64,000 nucleotides of DNA from Conchocele bisecta (taxonomy: Eukaryota; Mollusca; Bivalvia; Lucinida; Thyasiridae), in NCBI GenBank assembly GCA_029237695.1, contig CM055279.1:2882975-2946974 (forward strand). The letters are read 5' to 3'. This document shows positions 1 through 10,450 of this stretch, one piece after another (the first letter of the stretch is position 1; every line of letters starts with the position of its first letter). A program made the position numbers and the translations under genes. The notes beneath the pieces are model-generated. The model worked only from the letters and a program-made list of their open reading frames with translations, ran no database searches and had not been told where the DNA came from.

Positions 1-250
1 CGGTGCAAGGGTAAAATCCGTCTATGTAAAAAACACATGTTAAAAAAACCATGCCATAGTGCCACCCATTACTACTGACGCCTGGGCAAAAAAGGTGATG
101 TCTGATCTGTTGGTCGTGACCCCACCAAGTTCAAATTTGATAAGGGCAAGTTACGACTGATCTCACACCCCGAGATCCGGCTCGTCGCGGATGACGGGAA
201 AGCCCTAACGCTGAATTATATTGCCGCCACCCACACCAAAATGGGTGTTG
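1..250. other. Left edge of virus-like cassette, unresolved
   Basis: This stretch has a short open reading on the plus strand (about 120-350) whose translation is compositionally protein-like. It overlaps the antisense 3' end of the next gene, so it may be the end of another cassette gene cut by the window edge. No family is recognised. Confidence 0.25.
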
Positions 251-251
251 G

Positions 252-1349
252 TCAAATCATAAGGGACAAACTCGGATTCATGGATTGGAAGAGGCCGGGT
301 GGTAAAAAAAGACCTATGCCCGCCCTTTCCACGAGGGTGACGATGAGCCCCATTGTTTCGGCCTCGTGGGTGCCCGTAGCGGTCGGGGGATGTGGTTTTA
401 TGAGATCTGCACTGTCCGGTACGGCCGGCGGGAGGGCCGTCAGGTTGACATTCCCGTTTTGGCCGAGCTGTTGCTGGGCGGTGGCCACAACGATCTCATT
501 GTTATAGCCTTGTGTTTACAGCATGCGGAGCTCCATATTGCTCGGCGCCATATACAACCCGATACCAAAGACATACTCCACCTTACTGCCTGCATATCGT
601 TGGGAGTCCTCATAGCGTTTTATCGATTATGGGAGGTCGACTGGAGAGGCGATGGGATCTTCGACGTTTACCAGAAGCTGCTTCTGGGCATCGAAAGCTG
701 TGCCTGTTCCGAGGATGCTCATGCGCGTCTGGGCCTGCGTGCCTAGGATTGCCCAAACGTATGTTCTGATAGTCGTTCAGCCGTTCGACACCTGATTGCG
801 AAAAGTTAATGCGAGTCGTCAACGATAAAACTCGTCCACGCCTTCGAGATGTCCTTATTGTGGGCGAGCGAGTCGTTCTCGTTGAAGAATGGAGTTTTGA
901 GCCCCCCATGGTCGATACGATATTTTCCGCTCGGCTTCCAAAAGGTGGAAAATGCTCCCAGGCCTTCGTTCCCGTAGCTGACTTGCTGCCGGAAATCAGA
1001 GTTGGAATTTATTTTGTATTTGGGGCAGATACGCTCGAACGCCCGACGGTCATAGGGGTTGTCCTGTCAATCGAAAGACCGATCCTGAGGTAGTGGCGCG
1101 CGTATCTTGGCTTGGTAGTATCTTGGTAGTAGACGTGGAACATGTACAAAGATTTTGCCAGAGGATCCCCTGCGGCCAGGTGCTGGTTGTACGACACGCC
1201 ACAGCCCGTGGATGCGCACCAGACGGCGAAGTTCAGCTGGTTCTGCCACCACTTCATCGGTGGATCGACAGTGTTAGGTCAGACAGGTTCAAGGCCTTTT
1301 GTGCATAGGGCGCTCCAAGAGAATTTAAAGAGTAGGCTTTGTTTGCCAT
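252..1349 (-). pseudogene. Decayed structural-like gene of an invertebrate virus-like cassette
   Basis: On the minus strand a start codon at 1349 opens a reading that recalls a protein family I remember from uncharacterised cnidarian and mollusc sequences. The best-preserved block is the segment beginning MKWWQNQLNFAVWCASTGCG at about 1257, followed by motifs near 1100 (APLPQD), 680 (QLLVNVEDPI) and 480 (ATAQQQLGQNGNVNLT). These blocks lie in different frames, with shifts near 1257, about 1120 and several more below 900, so the gene cannot give one product. Function is unknown. It ends at a stop at about 252. It is divergent from the plus-strand gene at 1365, with only about 15 bp between the two start codons. 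A structural role in a viral particle is a guess from its companions. Confidence 0.5.
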
Positions 1350-1364
1350 TATCTAGAGAGAAAA

Positions 1365-1990
1365 ATGTTTGCCACACTCACTAATGTTCAAATCGGGGCT
1401 TGTACGCTTCAGAAGCCGATCGATAACTGCTGCGGCGAGAGACTCGTCGGCCTCCGATTAATCACGTTCACGGTTGGCTGGCGCAACGTTGAAGAAAACG
1501 AAGGGTTCGGCTACGAGACCGACGGCCACCAAGTAGGTGCAAAGCTGACCCCAGGTCTTTGAAGTTCGCGAGCCCTCCAAGCTTTTGTCGTGTCGGAGCT
1601 TGATGGCCGAGCTAGCCTCACAATATCGAAAACCACCGGACCTGCAACCTTGAATGTCGAGCCCGCCAACCGGGTAACGATCTCCCTGGCGTTGGCCGTG
1701 CGGCTCAGTTTTACAACAACATACTCTGGCAATACGGGATGGTTTGGGCCAGGCGAGCACGTCAGCGACGGGCCGGTGGGCTTCGCCTTCACATGGAGCA
1801 GCTGAACACCACCTATGACTCGGTTAATGGGGCCCCATTGACGTTCGACTTTCCAACCCCCGAGATGAAACGTTAGGAATCGGGGCACAGCCACGAATTG
1901 GGAGATCTCTATTCTCGATGATAAAGTGCCTGAATTATAGAACGATTTCCCGATTTCAGTCGTTCTCGAAATAACAGAATAATGAGCATA
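1365..1990 (+). pseudogene. Decayed cassette gene, NCCGE-type family, unknown function
   Basis: An ATG at 1365 opens a 65-residue reading with the block PIDNCCGERLVGLRLITFTV and a following VGWRNVEENE motif, which I recall as conserved in an uncharacterised invertebrate family that travels with the neighbouring genes. The frame stops at 1562. The similarity continues in another frame at about 1590-1805 (SLTISKTTGPATL, then GWFGPGEHV), then in others at about 1800-1990 (NTTYDSVNGAP; PISVVLEITE). At least three frameshifts are needed, so it is a pseudogene. The beta-rich composition would suit a jelly-roll or other capsid-associated fold, but that is inference only. It is collinear with the two genes downstream. 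Confidence 0.5.
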
Positions 1991-2100
1991 TATGGCCCAG
2001 GCTCCCGCGATGTGGGCACAGACAACAATGATGGGGCGGCAATGAAAAGGATAGAGGGGAAGGTAACGCATGCGGCTGCAGTGCTTGCATACATATAGCG

Positions 2101-2491
2101 ATGGCAAGCTCTAAAGCCCGTCATAACGGTTTTGGCCGAGGAGCGGGGTGCAGTACACGAGGGGGGCCACGAATATTCGTTTGGTGCCAACGTGAGCAAC
2201 AGATATACGGGATACACCATGGCAGCGTCCGGGACGGTTCTGCAAATGTCAGTCTGCTCGGTCAACTTTAAGGGACATGCTACTGCCGAAGTCCAAGTGA
2301 ATCTCGTCATGAACGGGGTAGAGCAGAAGTCTGGCGTTACCAAGCATATGGGGCAGAGGTCAGGGTTTACATTATTCGACAACACACCAATTAAAGTTCC
2401 CACCGGGAGTGTTATTAACTTCGTGACAAAGATCGCCGACCCATTGAGCTCCTCCACTGTGGTGACACTGTTAATCGAGCTTGATTTATGA
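2101..2491 (+). pseudogene. Small beta-rich cassette protein (about 120 residues), 5' end frameshifted
   Basis: The reading from about 2132 to the stop at 2491 contains YTGYTMAASGTVLQMSV, then GVTKHMGQRSGF and a C-terminus ending VVTLLIELDL. I recall this ending as a signature of a small uncharacterised family accompanying the neighbouring genes in cnidarian and mollusc genomes. No ATG lies upstream in this frame before a stop at 2096. The likely original start is the ATG at 2101 in another frame, with a frameshift between about 2103 and 2160. The first in-frame ATG is at the GYTMAAS motif. The stop codon overlaps the start of the next gene (TTATGATGA), a compact arrangement typical of viral or prokaryote-like cassettes. 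Function is unknown. Confidence 0.55.
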
Positions 2492-3087
2492 TGAATACCG
2501 AAAAACTATATCCTGAGCTGCCGTCCGGGGCGGCTGACCCAACATCTTTTAGGACGACCAGGATTGTCGAGATACAACAGATTTTCCAGCATGAGGGAGA
2601 GACACCGACAGGTCATGCAAAAACATATAGGCGGGCACTCAATGTCGTCGAGGGGGTGAACACACTAGCCTCAGCTTCCGTTGTGAGCGGGATGGGGAGT
2701 GTGTCTTTATTGTCAACAGTCGTTGCCCCGCCGATTGCGGTGGACTCGAGTGCAATCGCAGCAAGGGCAGGCCTGCTTTCCATGACGAGCAGACTGGTGG
2801 CCCGCAAGCTCGAGGCCAAGTGTCGCAAGCATGACCGAATAGCAGTTCTTGCGAGGTCGAAGAAAAACAGTATCGACGTTATCGTGTTGAAAGCAATAGC
2901 CGACAACGATATATCAGATAGTGAGTTCAAACTGGTCGTCGAAGAGATGGCCAAATACCAGGAGTTAACGGGTGCGATCCGGTCCAATGCCCGACCACAA
3001 ATTCTTGCAGACGGAAGACGTAAAAAACATGTTATGGAGGGGCAGGCCGACGAGAGACAGACCCTTCTCGCCCCCCTCGGGACGTGA
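2488..3087 (+). CDS. Helical cassette protein (199 residues), unknown function
   Basis: This intact intronless ORF starts with ATGATG overlapping the previous stop. Residues 60-105 are small and hydrophobic (Ala/Ser/Val-rich, possible membrane-active or packing helix). Residues 105-170 are a charged helical region containing KHDRIAVLARSKKNSIDVIV followed by KAIADNDISDSEFKLVVEEM, which resembles a recurring helix-hairpin motif in uncharacterised invertebrate proteins of this cassette type. It is the only cassette gene here without an internal frameshift. The overlapping frame at 2972-3181 stays open and ends in a Pro-rich tail with a PPPY tetrapeptide, so the true C-terminus is uncertain. No enzymatic motif is seen. 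Confidence 0.5.
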   Translation: MMNTEKLYPELPSGAADPTSFRTTRIVEIQQIFQHEGETPTGHAKTYRRALNVVEGVNTLASASVVSGMGSVSLLSTVVAPPIAVDSSAIAARAGLLSMTSRLVARKLEAKCRKHDRIAVLARSKKNSIDVIVLKAIADNDISDSEFKLVVEEMAKYQELTGAIRSNARPQILADGRRKKHVMEGQADERQTLLAPLGT

Positions 3088-3189
3088 TATGCTTATTCGC
3101 GTGTCTGATGACGGGGAGGTCCCGCCACCATACTACCCGGCAGCGCCTGTTGTTCCGTCGGCGCAACCTTACGAAGCCTAAAACATTTT

Positions 3190-3650
3190 TTTTGCACCGA
3201 TCGAATACCAACACCAGGCTGAGCGACGAGGCGATCCCTTTGGCCGGCCAGGGTGTGGGCAGTCCCTTGGGCTCGCCTTGTGGGTTTACCACTGGCTCTC
3301 CATTGTATTGTTGCAATGCCATAATTAGAAAGCGACATGGGTGCTCTGGGAAACGGGGGCTGGCGTATTGCGTTCAGAAATGGGGTGGGGGCCCACCCAT
3401 GGGGGTGGGGCGGGCTCCAGGGGGTGAGTGGTCCAGAACCCCCCTTGTATATACTACTCCTTGTGGTTTTGTACATCTGCTAATTTCATTAAATACGTTT
3501 ACAAAATGTTCAATATTTTTCATAAATAAAGTCAAAAGTTGACAAAATATAATTCCACATGTACTCTGAAAACTTTGTGAACTTTTGACGCCATTTACGG
3601 AAAATATTGTAAATTTTGTAAACATGTTTCATGAAATTACGCAGATGTCT
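3190..3650. other. Cassette right flank, no gene seen
   Basis: A G/C-rich stretch with local inverted GGGG/CCCC runs (3380-3440) is followed by AT-rich sequence. No coding signal or recognisable repeat boundary was found. Confidence 0.4.
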
Positions 3651-3654
3651 GAAG

Positions 3655-4260
3655 GTATCAGTCTTATTTAACCATTACACTGCTGAATTAAATGTTGTCT
3701 GCTACTTATTTTTCACATAAATCATGCTTCGGTACTTTAGAATATATTGTAATTTTTGTAGACGTATTTCATGAAATTACGCAGATGTCCGAAGGTACAA
3801 AATCACATGGCATGTCTTATTTAACCCTTACACTGCTGAATTAAATTTTGTTATTTGCTATTTATTTTTCATTTTCCATTTTTTTCTCATCTAAAACATG
3901 CTTCGGCAGTAGTTTAGAATAATTTTCCAATTGAAATGGCTCTAAAGTACTGTTTACCCTTACACCGAAATGACTTATTTTTTTGTCGTCTGCTGTTCAT
4001 TTTCTATTTTCGATTTTTATCATCAAGAACATTCTTTAGACGGCACTTTAGAATAATTTACAACATGCTTTGACAGCACTTTAGAATCATGTCCATTGTC
4101 AAACCATGTTTTTATTGAGTAACAAGGCCAGATATAAAAGCAACAGCAGACGACAATTTTTGTGTGTAGCGGTCTAAGGGTTAAAATATGTTTTTATTGA
4201 GAAAGACGGTAAATATAAAGGAACAGCAGACAACAATTATCACGTCCAGCATTCTAAGGG
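3655..4260. repeat. Cluster of degraded TTAA-type palindromic MITE pieces
   Basis: At least three overlapping fragments carry the hallmarks of the MITE family seen intact at 26751: AACCCTTA terminal sequence, GTCGTCTGCTG, GCACTTTAGAATCAT and CATGTTTTTATTGAG. The fragments at 3660, 3790, 3960-4170 and 4180-4255 are in both orientations, suggesting repeated insertion into or rearrangement of older copies. Confidence 0.55.
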
Positions 4261-4270
4261 TATAAGTCAG

Positions 4271-4611
4271 CTCCAGATAAGTTTTGTATCTAAAGAGTAT
4301 TATACCCCCATAGTTCAAATTCAATGCGTATTTTACTTTTACAAATGTATTTATTTTCTTCCTTATACTTATTAAATAGGGAACAAATGACAAAAATCAC
4401 TTATTTGAGCTGCAAAAAGCATTTTTTTTTTGCTTTTTGCAGCTCAACTAAGTAAATTTTAATCTTTATGACAGTATTTTCGCCTTTCAATTTGCAAATC
4501 AGTGCTTATTTTCGCATTGTTGCGAGTATTTTATACTCCCACTTTTGATAATCAATGCGTATTCTGCTAAAATATGTGCATAAAATAATCAAATACGCTC
4601 CTTATCTGGAG
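4271..4611. mobile_element. MITE with CTCCAGATAAG terminal inverted repeats
   Basis: This 341-bp palindromic element begins CTCCAGATAAG and ends CTTATCTGGAG. Its centre is a hairpin of GCTGCAAAAAGCA and TGCTTTTTGCAGC. It is non-coding and the same family as the copies at 36667 and within 23.4-25.2 kb. It ends only 34 bp before the splice acceptor of the death-domain exon, so it may supply part of that acceptor region. Confidence 0.7.
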
Positions 4612-4645
4612 CTCTGTAAGTAACACAAATGAATATCACTTGTAG

Positions 4646-5637
4646 AGGCGGTATGGCGTCAAAAAGAGAATCTACGTTTCTGGGACAACCGCAAACACCT
4701 GATCCAGGTAATGGAAAAACTGAACATAATCGCGCTATGTGACGGAGGCTCCGACACCAAGCACCATTTTGTCCCATGTATGCTCAAGGAACCTACGACC
4801 GTCGTCTATGAGAAGGGCGACTGCGTCAGTACTCCCGTGCTGTGTATAACGACGAAAGACGGCTTTCTTCCCATCGGAATTTTCCAGCGTCTTATTGCAG
4901 CGTGTAGAACGTACTGGAAATTCTCGAAACAAGATAAAAAAAATCTTATTTACCACGGTTACGGATGCTTTGATGTCGATGACAACGATGACGACGATGA
5001 CGACGCCATCAATCGATTAAATCTCTATTTCCACGATTGCGTCATTCAGCTGTGGGTGAGCAACTATAAAATGGAATCTCCTGCTAACGACGTCTGCAAG
5101 AAGGTCAGGGAAAACGTACTAAAGGCGTTGCAGGGGATTAGCCGAGGTCTCGGGCAGTTGTCTGACTTGGAACTATCGATTAAATGTCCTAAAGCAGATA
5201 TGAACAACGTTAATGCGCTGTTTAGCGTCAAGAAGTTGCTACGGAAACAATACGAGGACAAATTAATCTGCCACAAACATGGCTGCAGCAGCCATTTTAT
5301 GAAATGCTCTGAGTTGCTAAGTTCTTGGTACAGGGATGACCAGGTAATGTCCGTTCTCCCCCCGCACACACTTGAGAAATGTCCCACTGACAAACAGCTT
5401 TCTCGAATCGCGAGGAACATCGGTGAAAATTACCAACAATTGGGGTTGGAGTTGGGATTACATCAAGAGGAAATCGATCAAATCAAGTTGAGTAATCCAC
5501 ATGTTGTCGTCGATCAGATCATAAAAATTCTGTTGTCATGGCGACATCGCAATACTTCTAGCGCAACATTCCATGAGCTGGAGAGTGCAATGAGGGCTGT
5601 TCATATAAACACGACAACTCTGTTGGATGTAATGTGA
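4646..5637 (+). CDS. 3'-terminal exon of a Roc-COR/death-domain type protein
   Basis: The reading is open from a splice acceptor (TTGTAG at 4640-4645, phase needing one preceding base) through 329 residues to TGA; an internal ATG lies at 4711. Early residues around HLIQVMEKLNII, KHHFVPCML and GFLPIGIFQRLI resemble the second half of a COR domain, as in Roco GTPases and DAPK1-like proteins. An acidic Asp run (about 4977-5008) follows. The C-terminus from about 5397 to 5560 (IARNIGENYQQLGLELGL, then the EIDQI motif and LLSWRHR) fits a death domain: six-helix pattern with LG-L and terminal SW. Such proteins act as cytosolic innate-immune or apoptosis adaptors. Upstream exons, including any GTPase domain, are not found in the window; the virus-like cassette lies in the putative intron. 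A truncated copy is also possible. Confidence 0.65.
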
Positions 5638-5659
5638 AACTAAGCCGTACTCACTCGTG

Positions 5660-5815
5660 CCTATAGTCTGTTCCACATTTTTCTGCCGACGAACGTTTAA
5701 CAGATTAAATAAAAACAAAAATATTTAAATGGAAGTACTTTTTTCTTCAATAACAAAAAAGTCACCCTCCCGAAAAAAAATTATGATAAAATTCCATCAA
5801 ATGTTCAGATACAGC
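5660..5815. repeat. Dispersed palindromic-element arm forming the 3'UTR, with poly(A) signal
   Basis: The sequence right after the death-domain stop codon (GTCTGTTCCACATTTT, then CTGCCGACGAAC, then GAAATTCCATCAAAT-like sequence) matches the arm of the large palindromic element at 21053-22087 and copies at about 11590 and 48200-48355. A canonical AATAAA lies at 5708-5713, inside this repeat, so the gene probably uses a transposon-derived polyadenylation signal. Confidence 0.6.
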
Positions 5816-5869
5816 AATAAACTGGTTCTCATCATATTTACTAAATAGAAGCAAAAAGGTTTGCACTAA

Positions 5870-6870
5870 TAACACGCTATCTGGAGCTGCACCCATTACC
5901 TCCGGGGTCCCTCTTAGGACCACTTATGTTTTTAATGTTTATAAATTATTTACCTCTTTATACAGATTTAGTTAACACTGACCTATATACTAATGATACA
6001 ACACTGTATGAAATGAATACATTTGTACAATCCATAAAAAACAAGTTGGAAAATGCTTTAGACAATTTGTCAAAATGATGTAATAACAATGGAATGCTCC
6101 TTAATGCATCCAAGACATGCTAGTAACTACTCATCAAAGACAAGTATGTTTGAATATTGATTGTTTTGGTTTAAAACTTAATGGCGAAACTTTAAAAATG
6201 ACACAGAATGATAAAATACTGATTAAGTTCACATTGATAATAATCTAACTTGGTCTATGCATATTGACAAAATTGCGAAGAAAATAGCTACTAATTTATG
6301 GCTTCTTAATGCAATAAAAGAGTTCCTATTAATTGAACAATGAGTACAACTTTACAAAACCTACATACAACCACATATTGACTATTGTAGTATAATATGG
6401 AGTGGAACATCACAAACCAATCTAAACAGATTATATAAATTACAAAAATGAGCATGTAAAATAATTGTGGACTACAATTATACTGATGTAGTTAAAAGTA
6501 TGGATGAACTGAAAATACTTAGCATTTATGAACAGGTATTTTTAAGAAAAGTAAAATTCATGTTTAATGTTAATAAATCAGAAATGCCATCCTACATTGA
6601 TGAAATGTTTCAAGTTCGGCCACCAAATGAAAATTTACCAACTCTAAGATCCCAAACTTCAAGTAATTACATTACACCTAGACCATACAAGGAAATCTTT
6701 AAACGAATCATATCTTATTCAGGTTCCATTATTTGGAATTGTTTACCAAGCAATCTAATAACAATAGAGACAAGAAATAATTTCCATTGTGAATGTATTC
6801 AATGGATAAAAGCTAAAAGAATCACCCAGGCAATTCCGAGGATAGGGATAAGAATTGATGTATAATACCT
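5870..6870 (+). pseudogene. Non-LTR retrotransposon reverse transcriptase remnant
   Basis: The frame at about 5903 reads GSLLGPLMFLMFINYLPLYT and then YTNDTTLY, the RT palm region that normally carries the YADD box; here the first catalytic Asp is Asn. WC has become a stop codon at about 6080. After several shifts the frame at about 6440-6865 gives the ORF2 C-terminal region (LQK, one stop, then SYIDEMFQVRPPNENLPTLR and SYSGSIIWNCLPSNLI), typical of CR1/Jockey-like non-LTR elements. The copy is 5'-truncated, multiply disrupted and inactive. The exact clade is not resolved. Confidence 0.75.
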
Positions 6871-6879
6871 GGCATATAC

Positions 6880-8100
6880 ATAATGTGAAAATACATGTTT
6901 GTGTTTATTTTATTTTGTTAAAATGTAAATACATACAGTTTGTGGTTCAATCCCTGATCACATTCTTTCCTCTCTGGTCTTTAGAGGGGGTTAATTTGCA
7001 TACTCTCTTCCCCACCCACCTGTAAATATATGTAAATTTCATTCATCTGAGCAAGAATTCGCTATTCTTGAGAATGCATATTTGTCTTGTCAATTCCATT
7101 TAAACACTACATACAAAGAGAAATGCTGAGATGGAACACTTTTACGACTTCAGTTATATGAATACACATATGGACTATCCAGCAGTACCAAAAAATAGGT
7201 TATTGAAGTTGATTGAACAAGCTGGTCAGTTCTTCAATATGTATTTATCTCACACTTTTTAGGTGAAAAAGGGGGACATTTTTAACATGTCCTTTTATGT
7301 GCAAGTATTTCATATTGATATTGCCCTTTTCATTGCGTTGAAAGAGATCGTACGTTTTTCAGAACAAAAATAATTTGTCAATCGGAAGTATAACCATTGA
7401 AAAAAATATAACCAAAATTAGTGTGTGTATGTAACATTTACTTGTTAAACCCTGTTACATACGTTTAACCAGTCCAGTAGCTTAAAATATGGAACGTGAT
7501 TAATTTCTTTACTGACATATTGAACCATCTGGCAGCGAGTGTTAAGATGCAAGTAAGATTTTTGTTTTATCTTAAAAGAAACAAAAATGGTAAAACTGTA
7601 TTTAATATTTATAATATTTCGTCAACAAACTGTTACATACGCAGAAGTTGCTTCATGTAAACATAGAAAACAACAACCAACAGCCAGGTTTATTTTACTA
7701 AATTTGTTAGAAATCAGCAAATTGTCACTTTTGTCACCAAAACATAGAGGATATGTCAAGTTTGAAAAAAAATGATAGGAGGTATAGTTTTTCATGTCAA
7801 AATGTTTCATACTGCTGTAAATCAGATCAAAGTGTTTTAACGGACTGGTCATGGCAATACATAAGACAAATCAATGCATTTAACATAAAGCTGCTTCTAA
7901 TAGATTTGTTACAAACCAAACATCTTTTATAATCTTATTTACAACATAAGTAAAGGAATTTCAATAATGTGTATGTAACATTGACAAAATTGACAAAATT
8001 GTTACATACATCAATTGCCTCAAATGTTGAAATAGTTTCTTCATGATAATAATTGCTTTATAAAAAGTTTATAAAATAAATCCTGTCCGTGTAGGTTTAT
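6880..8100. other. AT-rich intergenic sequence with a recurring GTTACATACG motif
   Basis: No gene is seen. The motifs ATGTAACATTGACAAAA and GTTACATACG recur in both orientations (7425, 7455, 7630, 7968, 8003) and again at 9865, 10232, 10405 and 11030, outlining a degraded dispersed repeat interrupted by the rolling-circle-like elements. Confidence 0.4.
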
Positions 8101-8164
8101 TGTGTCTCCCGGACTTCGTCGGGAGATACATAGGATTTGAGACCGAACATCGTCCGCGTCCGCC

Positions 8165-8625
8165 GCAGACACTTCTTGTCCGGAGCATAACTCGAACACC
8201 CTTTGGAATATTTTCATAAAACTTCACACATGCATAGACCACGACCCGAAGGTGTGTCGCGCACAAGAATGACAACTCTTGCATAGCTAATATTTTAGTT
8301 ATCTCCCTTTTTTGTTTCGCGCACTGATTGAGCATAACTCGACCACCCTTTGGAATATTTTCAGGAAACTTCACACATGCATAGACCACGACCCGAAGGT
8401 GTCGCGCACAAGAATGACAACTCTTGCATAGCTATTTTTTTTAGTTATCTCCCTTTTTTGTTTCGCGCACTGATTGAGCATAACTCGACCACCCTTTGGA
8501 ATATTTTCATGAAACTTCACACATGCATAGACCACGACCCGAAGGTGTGTCGCGCACAAGAATGACAACTTGCGTAGCTAATTTTTGAGTTATCTCCCTT
8601 TTTTGTTTCGCGCACTCTACACACT
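8165..8625. repeat. 147-bp tandem repeat, block 1 (about 3 units)
   Basis: Units carry CATGCATAGACCACGACC, GAATGACAACTCTTGC and GAGCATAACTCGA at spacing of about 147 bp (CACACATGCATAGACC near 8227, 8373 and 8520). Short ORFs inside them are repeat artefacts. Confidence 0.8.
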
Positions 8626-9051
8626 GGACAATAATGCATGAAGACCCGTTTTCCCGTGTGCTTTGTACACCTTACCTGTAGAGAGAACAATAGCCTTCTC
8701 CGGTTGAACAATAGTGGCTGGGAGAACCATTCACCTGTGCATGTGCTAGCATGTGCAAATGTCCAGACTGACCACTAACTGACCACTAACTTATTACAGG
8801 TAATTTATACGGGTAGATTATTATATTACATTTCCGTAAACTGTGTTGACAATATTGTGGCAATATGTGGACCTGTGCAGATATGATATATAGATAAATA
8901 TAGGACTATTGAACAAAAATCTGGGCTCCAGTAGCGAGTATTATTATTTTTAATTTTTAAACTTTTCTTTTCCATTTTTTTTTTTCAAATTCTTTTTCAA
9001 TTTTTGTCTAGTAGCATAGTGCTATATACAGACTATTATCATATAATAAAA

Positions 9052-9115
9052 CAATTATTGACTAATGAGCCATAGAATATAATATGATATTCTATGGCTC
9101 ACTAGTCAATAATTG
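9052..9115. repeat. Near-perfect 28-bp-arm hairpin
   Basis: The arms are CAATTATTGACTAATGAGCC with its continuation to ATAGAATAT, and its reverse complement ending at 9115, with about 8 bp between. It lies between the two 147-bp repeat blocks and may be a small palindromic insertion. Confidence 0.8.
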
Positions 9116-9224
9116 TATAATATGTTCGGGCCAGTGAAAATTGCTTTCGGGCCCAGGCTCAAGGTCAAGGCGGGAGAAGGCGAGGCATTTGATTCCATGG
9201 AATTCTTGTTTACTTATCTCCCTT

Positions 9225-9745
9225 TGTTGTTTCATGCACTGATTTCGTGTCCGGAGCATAGCTCGAACACCCTTTGGAATATTTTCATGAAACCTCACAC
9301 ATGCATAGACCACGACCCAAAGGTGTGTCGCGCGCAAGAATGACAACTCTTGCATCGTTAATTTTTTTTTTTTTTACTTATCTCCCTTTGTTGTTTCATG
9401 CACTGATTTCGTGTCCGGAGCATAACTCGAACACCCTTTGGAATATGTTTCTATTAAACTTCACACATGCATAGAAGACGACTCCAAGGTGTGTTGCACG
9501 CAAGAATGACAACTCTTGCGTCGTTAATTTCTTAGTTATCTCCCTTTGTTGTTTCGTGTCCGGAGCATAACTCGAACACCCTTTTGAATATTTTCATGAA
9601 ACTTCACACATGCATAGACCACGACCCTAAAGGTGTGTTACGCAAGAATGACAACTCTTGCATCACTAATTTTTTAGTTATCTCCCTTTGTTTTTCCGTG
9701 CACTGATTTTGTCTCCGGAGCATAACTCGAACACCCTTTTTTCAA
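9225..9745. repeat. 147-bp tandem repeat, block 2 (about 3.5 units)
   Basis: This is the same unit as block 1, with copies at about 9278, 9442, 9586 and a truncated last copy. The unit-to-unit spacing of 144-164 bp shows small indels. Confidence 0.8.
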
Positions 9746-9807
9746 ACTACTTGTGTATCTGGGGAGGGGGATACACATGCGCTTGTCGACAAGCGTCCAT
9801 TTCTTGT

Positions 9808-10450
9808 TATAAGTTGTAAATAGCTCATGTAGTGCTATGTGCTGCATACATAAAGGAAGGTATATGATATGTACGTAACATTGACAAAAACATGTTACTG
9901 TACCTTAACGATGTTGCAATGGAGTATTCAGGGTATTTTAAATGATCAAATTGTGGATTTAAATGAAATTTTGTGATAATGGGATGGTTGCAAACTATAA
10001 ACTGCTCATGTAAACTTATTACTAACATAAATAAATAAACCTGAAAAATGTGCATGTAATATTCACAAGAATCTATTATTGCAATCTATTTATTTATTAC
10101 ACATTAATCAAAACATTTTCTGTGTAAACTGTTAACAATCATCTTATCTTTATACAGTTTATTGTCTTACAAGAAGAAATTCCTGTTTCCACACAGTAAT
10201 AAGCATCCAGTCTCTAAAAAAGTATTGCTTGGCATATTTGTCAATGTTACATACGCGACTTCGATCAAATGTCACAATATATATCTCAAGGTAATGCATG
10301 ATTTAAACTAATGCCTCTACAACAAATAAGGTCCAAATAGGTTTGTTATAACCCATAAACATATAGTATAATCTCATTTCTAACGATTTAAAATGAGCAT
10401 GGAATATGTGTATGTAACATTGACGAGAACAATATATTGTAGCCATTTTT
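9808..10450. other. AT-rich intergenic sequence, no gene seen
   Basis: It contains several copies of the GTAACATTGAC / GTTACATACG repeat (9867, 10232, 10405) and nothing else recognisable. Confidence 0.4.

Larger units (their letters stand above)
8103..9807 (-). mobile_element. HINE/helentron-like element with 147-bp internal repeats
   Basis: Read on the minus strand it begins ACAAGAAATGGACGC at 9807 and ends in a hairpin (CCCGGACTTCGTCGGG on plus, 8108-8123) at about 8103. Flanking T residues are present on both sides. The interior holds two blocks of tandem repeats. This is the same architecture as five other full-length elements in the window (10451, 14453, 18433, 52675, 59302). It encodes no protein and is non-autonomous. 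The left boundary is accurate to a few bases only. Confidence 0.6.

Noticed and set aside
1458..2107. Long minus-strand open frame opposite the NCCGE-type gene
   Set aside because: The plus-strand reading has the recognisable conserved blocks; the minus frame is an antisense shadow with no family resemblance that I can defend.
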